Below, piece after piece: positions 14,091 to 20,724 of a stretch of DNA of 22,425 nucleotides. The notes under the pieces were generated by a model that saw nothing but the letters and a program-made list of their open reading frames with translations, did not search any database and was not told the DNA's origin. The stretch spans positions 1 through 22,425 of the forward strand of contig MHQM01000020.1 in NCBI GenBank assembly GCA_001820655.1, read 5' to 3'. The stretch's first letter is position 1; each line of letters opens with the position of its first letter. The stretch comes from Candidatus Sungbacteria bacterium RIFCSPHIGHO2_02_FULL_52_23 (GTDB taxonomy: Bacteria; Patescibacteriota; Minisyncoccia; Sungbacterales; HO2-52-23). The position numbers and the translations under genes were made by a program.

Positions 14091-15179
14091 CTTAGAAACC
14101 GTCTAAAAAGTCCCTCTCCTGCTGCAATTGCAGGATTTCGCACGGGACTGCGTCAGTTCTCCTCAACGTATATTCACATATACGCTTTCGTCGTCCCTCC
14201 TTGTCCCGCACAAAATCCTGCAATTTCGCGACGAAGAAGACTTTTTAGACGGTTTCTTAATGGGTTTACCCCGTTAGAAACCATGATGACAAAGCGAAAC
14301 CCATCGCACTCTCCTTTTGGTGCAAATAAGAAGTTTCTAACGGGGTTTACCCTGATTGAAACGATCGTAGTCATCGCCGTCATAGGCATGATCGGGACAT
14401 TTGCGATCGCTTCATTTACCAATTCGCGGCGGATACGCGACCTGACCGCAAGCGGACAAAATATGCTGTCCGTGCTTGGCGTAGCGCAGTCCCACGCGCT
14501 TGCGGGGGATAGCTCTCTTCCGTGGGGGGTGCGGCTTGAGCCTTCGCGATTTACTCTTTTCAGCGGATCGTCTTTTGCGGGGTCAACTATGACGACGGTA
14601 TACAATCTGCCTGCGGGCGTGGAAATTGCCAATGTCACGCTCGCCGGCGGCGGCACCGATGTGCTGTTTCGGAGACTGGATGGCAGGACGGGTAATACAG
14701 GGACATTTGTCGTACGGATCGCGGCTTCTCCCGGCCAGACCTTTCCCATTACGATTGATGCATCCGGCAGGACATACCGCACGGGTACGGCGCCGGTGCT
14801 TACGGGTACGCGCGTGGCGGATACGCGCCATCGCAATTTTACTCTCGGATGGAGTATTGAAGATTCAATTACGATGACGCTGACATTCAGTAATCCGCCG
14901 GGTGCTGACGTGGTCGTGCCGGTCGTGATGACTCCGGTCACTCCGCGCGCGACGTATGACTGGTCGGGGACGACGGTAGTCGGCGGCGTGCCGCAAGTAC
15001 TGCGCCTCCATGCGCTCTCCATCACCGGCTCCAACACAGTGCTCTCTGCAGACCGCGATTGCAGGAAAAACACCAAAAAACTTGTGATCGCGATTGATGC
15101 AAAAACCATCGCGACATATGAGGCGAATTGCACGACGGTTACGGTCGGCGCATTTGGCGGGACAATATCAGAGCCATAA
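13998..15179 (+). CDS. Type IV pseudopilin (GspH/PilE-like) with a repeat-built leader
   Basis: The mature pilin begins after the prepilin cleavage site in KKFLTG|FTLIETIVVIAVIGMI (F+1, E+5), followed by one hydrophobic helix and a beta-rich domain of about 250 residues ending in TVTVGAFGGTISEP. The frame is open from ATG 13998, giving a 116-residue leader, far longer than the usual 6-30. The leader consists of a low-complexity hairpin, a GC palindrome, mobile element C and a 72-bp palindrome. An ATGATG at 14284 inside the last one gives a more normal 21-residue leader (MMTKRNPSHSPFGANKKFLTG), and may be the start really used. An earlier GFTPLE (residues 89-94) is not followed by a hydrophobic helix, so it should not serve as the pilin N-terminus. 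It is a minor pilin of the operon. Confidence 0.85.
   Translation: MQNAKRQHQSEHSPAAGGIPQFFAFRFTPFALRNRLKSPSPAAIAGFRTGLRQFSSTYIHIYAFVVPPCPAQNPAISRRRRLFRRFLNGFTPLETMMTKRNPSHSPFGANKKFLTGFTLIETIVVIAVIGMIGTFAIASFTNSRRIRDLTASGQNMLSVLGVAQSHALAGDSSLPWGVRLEPSRFTLFSGSSFAGSTMTTVYNLPAGVEIANVTLAGGGTDVLFRRLDGRTGNTGTFVVRIAASPGQTFPITIDASGRTYRTGTAPVLTGTRVADTRHRNFTLGWSIEDSITMTLTFSNPPGADVVVPVVMTPVTPRATYDWSGTTVVGGVPQVLRLHALSITGSNTVLSADRDCRKNTKKLVIAIDAKTIATYEANCTTVTVGAFGGTISEP
14095..14256. mobile_element. Palindromic mobile element C (162 bp, TTA duplication)
   Basis: Terminal inverted repeats GAAACCGTCTAAAAAGTC and GACTTTTTAGACGGTTTC are perfect over 18 bp. TTA at 14092-14094 is duplicated at 14257-14259. Inner pairs include ATTGCAGGATTT/AAATCCTGCAAT and a central CGTATAT-TCAC-ATATACG. 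The element lies within the open frame of the first pseudopilin, adds 55 codons with its duplication, and introduces no stop. Size and design match A and B, but the sequence is different. Confidence 0.82.
14271..14342 (+). mobile_element. 72-bp palindromic insertion in the prepilin leader, copy 1
   Basis: The ends CCGTTAGAAAC and GTTTCTAACGG are inverted repeats. The flanks GGGTTTACC (14262-14270) and GGGTTTACC (14343-14351) are an exact 9-bp direct repeat encoding Gly-Phe-Thr. The insertion adds 27 codons in frame and contains ATGATG at 14284. Copy 2 lies at 16290-16361 in another pilin gene at the same codons. Confidence 0.8.
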
Positions 15180-15185
15180 CATCGC

Positions 15186-15255
15186 GAATTAGGAATTAGG
15201 AATTAGGAATAAGGCCTGTATATCTCCCTTATTCATAATTCATGATTCATAATTC
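15186..15255. repeat. AT-rich hairpin before the second pseudopilin
   Basis: GAATTAG occurs three times in tandem (15186-15206), ending in GAATAAGG. The right arm (15227-15255) is CCTTATTCATAATTCATGAT plus TCATAATTC and pairs imperfectly along its whole length. The right arm contains the start codon (15242) and first residues MIHNS of the next gene. Confidence 0.7.
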
Positions 15256-16267
15256 AAGTCAAAAAGGTTTTGGTCTGATGGAAGTCGTGGTTGCGACAGC
15301 AGTGGTGACGCTTGCTCTGGTCTCGTTTTCGCAGGCGGGGGTGCTTGCGACGCGTCTCCTGCGAAACCAAAAAGCGACTCTGGAGGCGACCCTGCTTGCG
15401 CAGGAAGGGCTTGAGGCTGTGCGCATGGTGCGCGATGCATCGTGGGCGGATATTACGTGGCGTACTGGCCTGCAGAATCCGTCTCTCCGATATTATCCGG
15501 TAGTGGAAAATGGCATATGGGTGCTTGCGACTACATCTCCGGGTCTTGTCAATGGCGTGTACGACCGCTATGTGCAGTTTGAAAAAGTCGGCCGCGATGC
15601 ATCTGATAGGATCGTAGCTTCGGGCGGCACGGACGACTCAGGCACGCGGCGCGTGATCGCGCATGCGGTATCCGCGGCAGGCGATATTCAGATCACGACA
15701 TATATCACGGATTTTCAGTCGTTTCTCTTGAGCATCACCGATGTCGTAGCCGTAGCCTATACCGGAGCTGTGACTGATGACATAGGAGCAAACTTCCCCT
15801 CGCCCAATGCGGGCGACGGCGATCCGGGCCAGACATTTACCACGGGTTCTTCGCAGGTTGAGATCACGCGTACAGCACTTCTCCTGCGGCGTTCCACAGA
15901 TCTGCCTTCGGATGTGTTTGTGGAATTGCGCGCGAGTCCCACGGGTGCGGTACTTGGCACTTCCCAGATTATTTCCGGATACACGATTTCCACTACGACT
16001 CCTGCCTGGGTGAGTTTTTATTTCTCGCCCGCAGTACCCGTGTCGCCCTCCACGATTTATACGATCCGTCTGCGGAGCGTACCCGACTCCACGATTCCGG
16101 GGTCGGGCTCTGCAGGGTCTATTTATTGGGAATACCGGCAGACGGCATCAAGTCCGTATTCGGGAGGGATCGCACGCCGCTTCATCGGGCGGCTCGCAAA
16201 TCCCGCTGACGCAGGCCAGCCGATGGATCAATATGACTTTGGATTCAAAGCATATGCATATCCGTAA
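15242..16267 (+). CDS. Type IV pseudopilin (PilV/GspI-like)
   Basis: This 341-aa minor pilin has a short leader MIHNSSQKG and then the cleavage site G|FGLMEVVVATAVVTLALVS with E at +5 and a hydrophobic helix. The family trait AQEGLEAVRMVRDASW follows (residues 58-73), which is common in PilV-like pilins. The C-terminal region (about 155-341) is a beta domain with a clear jelly-roll-like pattern, including QTFTTGSSQVEITRTALLLR, SPSTIYTIRLRSVPDS and YWEYRQTASSPYSGGIARRF. It may form a tip adhesin; this is inference. The leader is coded by one arm of a hairpin repeat, with no Shine-Dalgarno. It overlaps the next pilin gene by 14 bases. Confidence 0.88.
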   Translation: MIHNSSQKGFGLMEVVVATAVVTLALVSFSQAGVLATRLLRNQKATLEATLLAQEGLEAVRMVRDASWADITWRTGLQNPSLRYYPVVENGIWVLATTSPGLVNGVYDRYVQFEKVGRDASDRIVASGGTDDSGTRRVIAHAVSAAGDIQITTYITDFQSFLLSITDVVAVAYTGAVTDDIGANFPSPNAGDGDPGQTFTTGSSQVEITRTALLLRRSTDLPSDVFVELRASPTGAVLGTSQIISGYTISTTTPAWVSFYFSPAVPVSPSTIYTIRLRSVPDSTIPGSGSAGSIYWEYRQTASSPYSGGIARRFIGRLANPADAGQPMDQYDFGFKAYAYP

Positions 16268-16865
16268 CATAAACAGACGAGGCTTTACCCCGTTAGAAAC
16301 CATGATGACAAAGCGAAAATCATCGCATCACTCTGTGCGTGTAAAAAAGAAGTTTCTAACGGGGTTTACCCTGCTTGAGGTTGTTGTGTATGTCGCACTG
16401 CTTGGCGTGCTGTCGGTATTTGTCGTGAATTCTTTCATGCAGGTGGTCAATCTGTATGCGCGCGCGCGTGCCGAGCGCGAAGCGCTCGCCAACGCGCGTG
16501 GGATGCTTGAGATTATTGTAAAAAATGTCGCGCAGGCGCAAGAGGTCTATACGCCAACTTCGCGGTTTAATATTGACGCAGGACAGCTGTCGCTTGTAAC
16601 GAATGCTACATCCACGCTCGGTCATACGACCTCATACATTGATATCTGGACGGACGGGGGGGCGGCCATGATCCGTTCGGAGGGCGCGGGCAATGTTACG
16701 CTGTCTGCAGGATCGGTACGGGTCACCAAGCTTTATTTTGAACGCATCGTGCAGGCGATCGGCCGCGAAGCTATCAGAGTGACGATCCGCGTGGATGCCG
16801 CAGGTGCAAAATTTCCCGCATCGGTGACGTTGATCTCTACTGCCGCTATCCGCGGAAACTATTAG
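16254..16865 (+). CDS. Type IV pseudopilin (PilW/GspJ-like) with inserted leader element
   Basis: The start chosen is ATG 16254, overlapping the previous gene by 14 bases; ATG 16233 is possible but deeper in it. The original leader reads MHIRNINRRGFT. A 27-codon insertion follows (PLETMMTKRKSSHH onward), and then KKFLTG|FTLLEVVVYVALLGVL, with the E+5 cleavage motif and hydrophobic helix. The mature part (about 165 residues) is a short pilin with YARARAEREALANARGMLEI, typical of PilW/GspJ, and ends TLISTAAIRGNY. ATGATG at 16302 inside the insertion could also start translation. The TAG stop (16863-16865) is made by element A4: T from the duplication, AG from the element. Before insertion the codon was TAA, so the protein kept its length. 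Confidence 0.87.
   Translation: MHIRNINRRGFTPLETMMTKRKSSHHSVRVKKKFLTGFTLLEVVVYVALLGVLSVFVVNSFMQVVNLYARARAEREALANARGMLEIIVKNVAQAQEVYTPTSRFNIDAGQLSLVTNATSTLGHTTSYIDIWTDGGAAMIRSEGAGNVTLSAGSVRVTKLYFERIVQAIGREAIRVTIRVDAAGAKFPASVTLISTAAIRGNY
16290..16361 (+). mobile_element. 72-bp palindromic insertion in the prepilin leader, copy 2
   Basis: The ends CCGTTAGAAAC and GTTTCTAACGG match copy 1, as does CATGATGACAAAGCGAAA in the left half. The right half has diverged (TCTGTGCGTGTAAAAAAG here). The flanks are GGCTTTACC (16281-16289) and GGGTTTACC (16362-16370), a 9-bp direct repeat with one change. It is inserted at the same Gly-Phe-Thr codons as copy 1, again in frame. Confidence 0.82.
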
Positions 16866-17022
16866 ACCTACTGCGTAAAGATTTTCGTAGCGAAATGTTC
16901 AAATTTCTGGCGAGGCGAAGCAAAAATTATGAGGCATATACGCCGTATATGTTGAATAATTTTTGCAAAGCAGTAGCCGAAATTTGGACATTGCAGTAGA
17001 AGAATCTTTACGCAGTAGGTCT
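16864..17022 (+). mobile_element. Palindromic mobile element A, copy 4
   Basis: 159 bp with perfect 19-bp terminal inverted repeats. ATT at 16861-16863 is duplicated at 17023-17025. The interior differs from copies 1-3, but both arms have changed together: CAAATTTC/GAAATTTG here against CAGATTTC/GAAATCTG, and GCAAAAATTAT/ATAATTTTTGC against GAAAAAATTAT/ATAATTTTTTC. It lies between two genes of the pilus operon and supplies the stop codon of the first. Confidence 0.92.
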
Positions 17023-17031
17023 ATTAATAAA

Positions 17032-18447
17032 ATGCAAAGAGTAAAACGAAAAATGCAAAATGATAACGAAAAACTGAAAACAGCTCGGCATTTTTCATTT
17101 TTCATTTTTCGCTTTACGTTTCAGCGCGGATACGCCGCGCTGACTACGGTTCTTCTGGTGCTCGGAGCTTCTCTTGCCGTTATCGGAGGGCTGACATTTT
17201 TCTCTTTTCAGGAGACTGCGGTAAATCGCCTGTTTGTGAAATCCGTTGATGCGCGCGCGATCGCCGAGGCGGGGATAGAGGATGCGCTCTGGCGGGTCTT
17301 AAGCGGTATGACTATAGCGTCTGGCGAGACGCTTGATGTCGGTAAGGGGGCGACTGTCGTGACTGTATCGTCGCTTGGCAACACGCGCACGATCCGGTCG
17401 GCAGGAAGCCGCGACTCGTTGAAGCAGGCGATCACGACGTTTGTTGACATCCCGTCTTCGGGTACGGGATTCAATTTCGGGGTACAGGTCGGCGATGGCG
17501 GAGTGACACTGGGTACCAATGCCGCGATCAGCGGCGGCGTTTTTTCAAACGGTGATATTACGGGCGCCGGTGCAAGCTCCGCTATTACGGGAGACGCGTA
17601 TGCCGCGTGGACGTCTTCTATTGCCGATGTTGCGATATCGGGCAATGCGCAGGCCAATCTTATTGACAATGTTACGGTCGGAGGATACGCGTCTTCCACG
17701 ACAAAACTGGATGATGTCGTGGTCGGCCGCGATGCGCACGCAGACGAGCTTGACGACACGACAGTCAATCAAGATGCTTACTACAATGTGATTGATGCGA
17801 CATCTATCGTGCTCGGCTCCGGTATCACTCCTGCTGCGGCTCCTGCAAATCTTGCTCCTTTGGCAATGCCGATTTCGTCCGCCATGCTTGAAGACTGGAA
17901 AGCTGACGCATCATGCGGCGGATGCACGGTGATCTCGGGCGATTATACTGTTTCAGGCCTGCAAAATCTTGGCCCCGCCAAGATCACGGGCAATCTTACC
18001 GTCTCAAACAATGCGCATCTGATCGTATCGGGTACGCTTTGGGTCGTGGGTGATGTGGATTTCGGTGCGAACTGCAACATATCGCTTTCGGCAGGGTACG
18101 GCTCAACATCGGGGGTGATAGTCGTAAGCGGCACGGTCTCGGTGGGCAACAACTGCGTCTTCAGCGGGTCGGGAAATCCGGGGAGTTTCCTGATGATTTT
18201 GGATGAAAAAGATGCGCCTGCCGCGACTGTGATTACAGTCGGCAATGGTGCGAGCGGCGCTGTCTATTATGTGGCGAACGGAAGGATCATTTTCAATAAT
18301 AATTCCTCCGCGCATGCAGTGACGGCATACGGACTTGACCTCAATAATAATACTGCAGTCGCATATGAATCCGGACTTGCAAGCGTGCTGTTTTCTTCAG
18401 GACCTTCGGGGTCATACGATATCCTGTATTGGAAAGAGACGGAGTAA
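17032..18447 (+). CDS. PilX/GspK-like minor pilin with beta-helix-like body
   Basis: The start chosen is ATG 17032, just after element A4; a frame reaching back to 16963 would begin inside the element. The 471-aa product has a basic leader (MQRVKRKMQNDNEKLKTARH) and then QRG|YAALTTVLLVLGASLAVIGG. Position +5 is Thr rather than Glu, as in pilins of the GspK/PilX type that cap the pseudopilus tip. RAIAEAGIEDALWRVLSG is the usual PilX helix. The rest is repetitive, with strands such as SNGDITGAGASSAITGDAYA and GRDAHADELDDTTVNQDAYY, suggesting a beta helix. A CxxC-like ASCGGCTVISGD (Cys pair) lies near the middle. Its leader is coded by an imperfect hairpin (17041-17117). Confidence 0.8.
   Translation: MQRVKRKMQNDNEKLKTARHFSFFIFRFTFQRGYAALTTVLLVLGASLAVIGGLTFFSFQETAVNRLFVKSVDARAIAEAGIEDALWRVLSGMTIASGETLDVGKGATVVTVSSLGNTRTIRSAGSRDSLKQAITTFVDIPSSGTGFNFGVQVGDGGVTLGTNAAISGGVFSNGDITGAGASSAITGDAYAAWTSSIADVAISGNAQANLIDNVTVGGYASSTTKLDDVVVGRDAHADELDDTTVNQDAYYNVIDATSIVLGSGITPAAAPANLAPLAMPISSAMLEDWKADASCGGCTVISGDYTVSGLQNLGPAKITGNLTVSNNAHLIVSGTLWVVGDVDFGANCNISLSAGYGSTSGVIVVSGTVSVGNNCVFSGSGNPGSFLMILDEKDAPAATVITVGNGASGAVYYVANGRIIFNNNSSAHAVTAYGLDLNNNTAVAYESGLASVLFSSGPSGSYDILYWKETE
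17041..17117. repeat. Imperfect inverted repeat coding the PilX-like leader
   Basis: The left arm begins GTAAAACGAAAAATGC and the right arm ends TTTTTCGCTTTAC, pairing along about 30 bases with mismatches. It resembles the repeat at 13981-14090 (AAACGAAAAATGCAAAA on the left, CGCTTTAC on the right). Confidence 0.55.
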
Positions 18448-18458
18448 AAGCGATCTGG

Positions 18459-18464
18459 TATAAT
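18459..18464 (+). promoter_or_regulatory. Extended -10 promoter before pilM
   Basis: TGGTATAAT is a consensus extended -10: TGN then TATAAT at 18459-18464. The ATG at 18474 follows nine bases later, so the leader would be only a few bases. No -35 box is seen. It overlaps the region just after the PilX-like stop codon (18445-18447), so pilMNO could be read separately from the pilin genes. Confidence 0.5.
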
Positions 18465-18473
18465 GAAATAGTC

Positions 18474-19586
18474 ATGAAAGAGCGCTTGGTTCAATGGATT
18501 GAAGGATACATACACCTACCGTCTGCGGGTTTGGATGTGTCCGAGCATAGTATTAAATATGCGCAATTTCTGCCCCGGCCCCGGGATGCGGGCGGGGGAC
18601 TCGTGCTCTCGTGTATAGGCGAAGAAGAAGTTCCCGAAGGCGCGATCGTCAACGGAGTCGTGGAGAAAATTGACGTACTCACTGCAGTCTTGAAGAAAAT
18701 TGGCGCAAAGGCAGGGCATGCGTTTCGCGCGTCCGGCATGGTGGTGTCTCTGCCCGAGGAAAAAAGTTTTGTGCGGGTGTTTCAGACTCCCAAAGTAGGA
18801 CTGCGGGAAATGGCAGGCGCTATCAGGTGGAAAATAGAAGAGGAGATACCGCTTCCGTCAGAAGATGTCATATATGATTTTGAGCCGATCCATCCCATAC
18901 AAGGAGAGATTGATCATCATGATGCCGTTGTCACGGCATTTCCCCGGGGGATTGTCGCGGCATATGTCCGCGCGATTGAAGATGCTGGTTTTCTGCCGGT
19001 GGCGCTTGAGCTTGAATCGCAGGCAATCGTGCGCGCCGTAGCTCCGAGCATCAAGGCATCGGAGACAGTGATGGTGATTGATATGGGGAGAGACAGGACG
19101 AGCATCATTCTTTTTGCGGGGGGCGCTATCGTGTTTACCACCACCGTGCCGGTGGGCGGACGCACTTTTGATATGGAGATCGCATCGGCGCGCGGCATAT
19201 CCGAAAAAGAGGCGGTGGAGATGAAGAAGAAAAGCGGTCTTACGAAAGATGCGTATGACGAGAAAACATTCGCGGCGATCACGCGTACTGCAGATACGAT
19301 TGCGGAGGAACTGCGCCGCGTGATCGGGTATTATCAGGAGCACATCACCCATGTACATGGCGGGAGCAGTACCGTACAGAGCATGCTTCTTTCCGGCGGA
19401 GGGGCGAATATGTCGGGCCTTGATACGTACCTGGCAAGCGTGATCCGGATACCGGTGATGCTGGCAAACCCGTTTGCCGGACTTCACGGCACCTTGGGGC
19501 TTGCAGTACCCCCTATGCTTCGCGAGCAGGCGATTTCGTTTACCGCCGCGATCGGGCTTGCCCTGCGCGGCACATCCGAGACATAA
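18474..19586 (+). CDS. pilM: Type IV pilus actin-like ATPase PilM
   Basis: The 370-aa cytoplasmic protein has the actin/FtsA fold. GLDVSEHSIKYAQF (19-32) is the phosphate 1 loop, VMVIDMGRDRTSIILF (about 200-215) the phosphate 2 loop, and LLSGGGANMSGLDTYL (about 304-319) the adenosine motif. IRWKIEEEIPLPSEDVIYDF is a very typical PilM segment. PilM binds the N-terminal tail of PilN and links the inner-membrane complex to the motor. The ATG at 18474 is preferred to a TTG at 18429, which lies inside the previous gene. An extended -10 lies just upstream. pilN follows after 12 bases. Confidence 0.96.
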   Translation: MKERLVQWIEGYIHLPSAGLDVSEHSIKYAQFLPRPRDAGGGLVLSCIGEEEVPEGAIVNGVVEKIDVLTAVLKKIGAKAGHAFRASGMVVSLPEEKSFVRVFQTPKVGLREMAGAIRWKIEEEIPLPSEDVIYDFEPIHPIQGEIDHHDAVVTAFPRGIVAAYVRAIEDAGFLPVALELESQAIVRAVAPSIKASETVMVIDMGRDRTSIILFAGGAIVFTTTVPVGGRTFDMEIASARGISEKEAVEMKKKSGLTKDAYDEKTFAAITRTADTIAEELRRVIGYYQEHITHVHGGSSTVQSMLLSGGGANMSGLDTYLASVIRIPVMLANPFAGLHGTLGLAVPPMLREQAISFTAAIGLALRGTSET

Positions 19587-19598
19587 CCACATCCGATT

Positions 19599-20147
19599 AT
19601 GCTTTCTCTCAATCTCCTTCCTCCGAAAGAAAAACAAACAGTACGGATACGGGAAGCGGCCGAAGCGGTCGGGTTTTTCGCCATGCTTGCATTATTTGTG
19701 CTTGCCGTGGGAATCTTTTTCCTTCTGCCGCCTTTTTTGCTGACGCATTTTGCCGTGCGCGAACTGCGGCATTCGCTTGATGTAGAAGAGCAGGAGGGAG
19801 TCAATCGGCGCGGGGTGCGCGTAGCACTTGCCGAAGCAAAAAAGACACGGACGGCATTGGGCGAGATCAGGGCATACGCGGCGCATGCCCCCGGCGCTGG
19901 GCTGATTCTGGGCCGATTTTTTCCGGTAGGCGAAGGGATTACGATGCTGTCGTTTGTCATCCGCGCCGGGGGCGATGTTGTCGTAGAGGGGCATGCCGCG
20001 ACGCGCGAACAACTTCTGATTTTTGAAGAGACACTGCGCGCATCAGACCAGTTTTTGGAAGTCTCGTTTCCTTTGGAGGATATCGTGCGCGAAAGCAATA
20101 TCCGATTTTCCGCAAAAGCAAAATTAAAACCGCCGTACCAGTTTTAA
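19599..20147 (+). CDS. pilN: Type IV pilus alignment protein PilN
   Basis: This 182-aa bitopic protein starts MLSLNLLPPKEKQ, which is the conserved (I/L)NLLP tail that inserts into the cleft of PilM. A membrane helix covers about 25-45 (GFFAMLALFVLAVGIFFLLP). The periplasmic or outer part has a helical segment (about 50-95) and a ferredoxin-like domain (about 110-175) with VGEGITMLSFVIRAGGDVVV and SDQFLEVSFPLEDIVRESNI. Length is typical. It lies between pilM and the pilO-like gene with short spacers of 12 and 7 bases, so it is part of one transcript. Confidence 0.9.
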   Translation: MLSLNLLPPKEKQTVRIREAAEAVGFFAMLALFVLAVGIFFLLPPFLLTHFAVRELRHSLDVEEQEGVNRRGVRVALAEAKKTRTALGEIRAYAAHAPGAGLILGRFFPVGEGITMLSFVIRAGGDVVVEGHAATREQLLIFEETLRASDQFLEVSFPLEDIVRESNIRFSAKAKLKPPYQF

Positions 20148-20154
20148 TTACCAT

Positions 20155-20703
20155 ATGAGGATCCATATTCATTTAAGTCCGCGCGTACGGCTGATTATGA
20201 TCAGCACTTTTTCGGCCGCCTTGATTGGGGGAGCGGGTTTTGCGTTTTGGCGTATGACGCGCAGTGTCCTTGCGGGTAGCACCGTCGCGCAAGGACTGCA
20301 GTCCAAGATTGACGGTTTTGAGCGCAATCGGATTGAGGCAAAAGGCGTGGAAAAAGTACTGGCTGAACGCGCGGCGGATTACATAAAGGTCAGAGAGTTT
20401 TATATTGACGCAAAACAGCCGGTGACGTTTCTCAAGGATATGGAAGCGATTGCTCGCGCGACGGGTACCAAGCTTGCGATTGATCTGGAGGGCGCGGGGA
20501 GCGATGCGCAGCACCTTCTTCTCCGCCTTACTCTTGAAGGAAGCGAAAAACAGCTTTTATCTTATGTGCGCCTGCTTGAGCGGATGCCGTATTATCTTGA
20601 GATCACCGAAGTCTCATACCAAAATCTTGCCGCGGAGCTTGGGTGGCGGCCGGGCGAGGCGTCCGGCAGGTTTGTCGTCTCAATCCGCGTACGGACGCGC
20701 TAA
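20155..20703 (+). CDS. pilO: PilO-like type IV pilus alignment protein
   Basis: This 182-aa protein has a short cytoplasmic start, a membrane helix at about 12-32 (LIMISTFSAALIGGAGFAFW), a coiled-coil-like stretch (about 40-75, LQSKIDGFERNRIEAKGVEKV) and a C-terminal ferredoxin-like domain (about 85-180). In that last domain TFLKDMEAIARATGTKLAI and LLSYVRLLERMPYYLEITEV are the usual PilO features. It should pair with PilN to form the periplasmic brace of the pilus machine. The family call rests on the position after pilN and this architecture; sequence conservation in PilO is low. Confidence 0.85.
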   Translation: MRIHIHLSPRVRLIMISTFSAALIGGAGFAFWRMTRSVLAGSTVAQGLQSKIDGFERNRIEAKGVEKVLAERAADYIKVREFYIDAKQPVTFLKDMEAIARATGTKLAIDLEGAGSDAQHLLLRLTLEGSEKQLLSYVRLLERMPYYLEITEVSYQNLAAELGWRPGEASGRFVVSIRVRTR

Positions 20704-20724
20704 TTTGGAAGTAAGCATATTTCT

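Noticed and set aside
14262..14351. The doubled GFT motif as a frameshift or assembly error
   Set aside because: The same in-frame 81-bp net insertion with inverted ends occurs independently at 16281-16370 with a diverged interior.
2464..17022. The dispersed family A repeats as a CRISPR array
   Set aside because: The copies are 159 bp, thousands of bases apart, with target duplications and no spacers or cas genes.
17146..17200. Missing Glu5 as evidence that the PilX-like gene is a broken pilin
   Set aside because: GspK/PilX-type pilins commonly lack Glu5, and the frame is intact with the expected helix.
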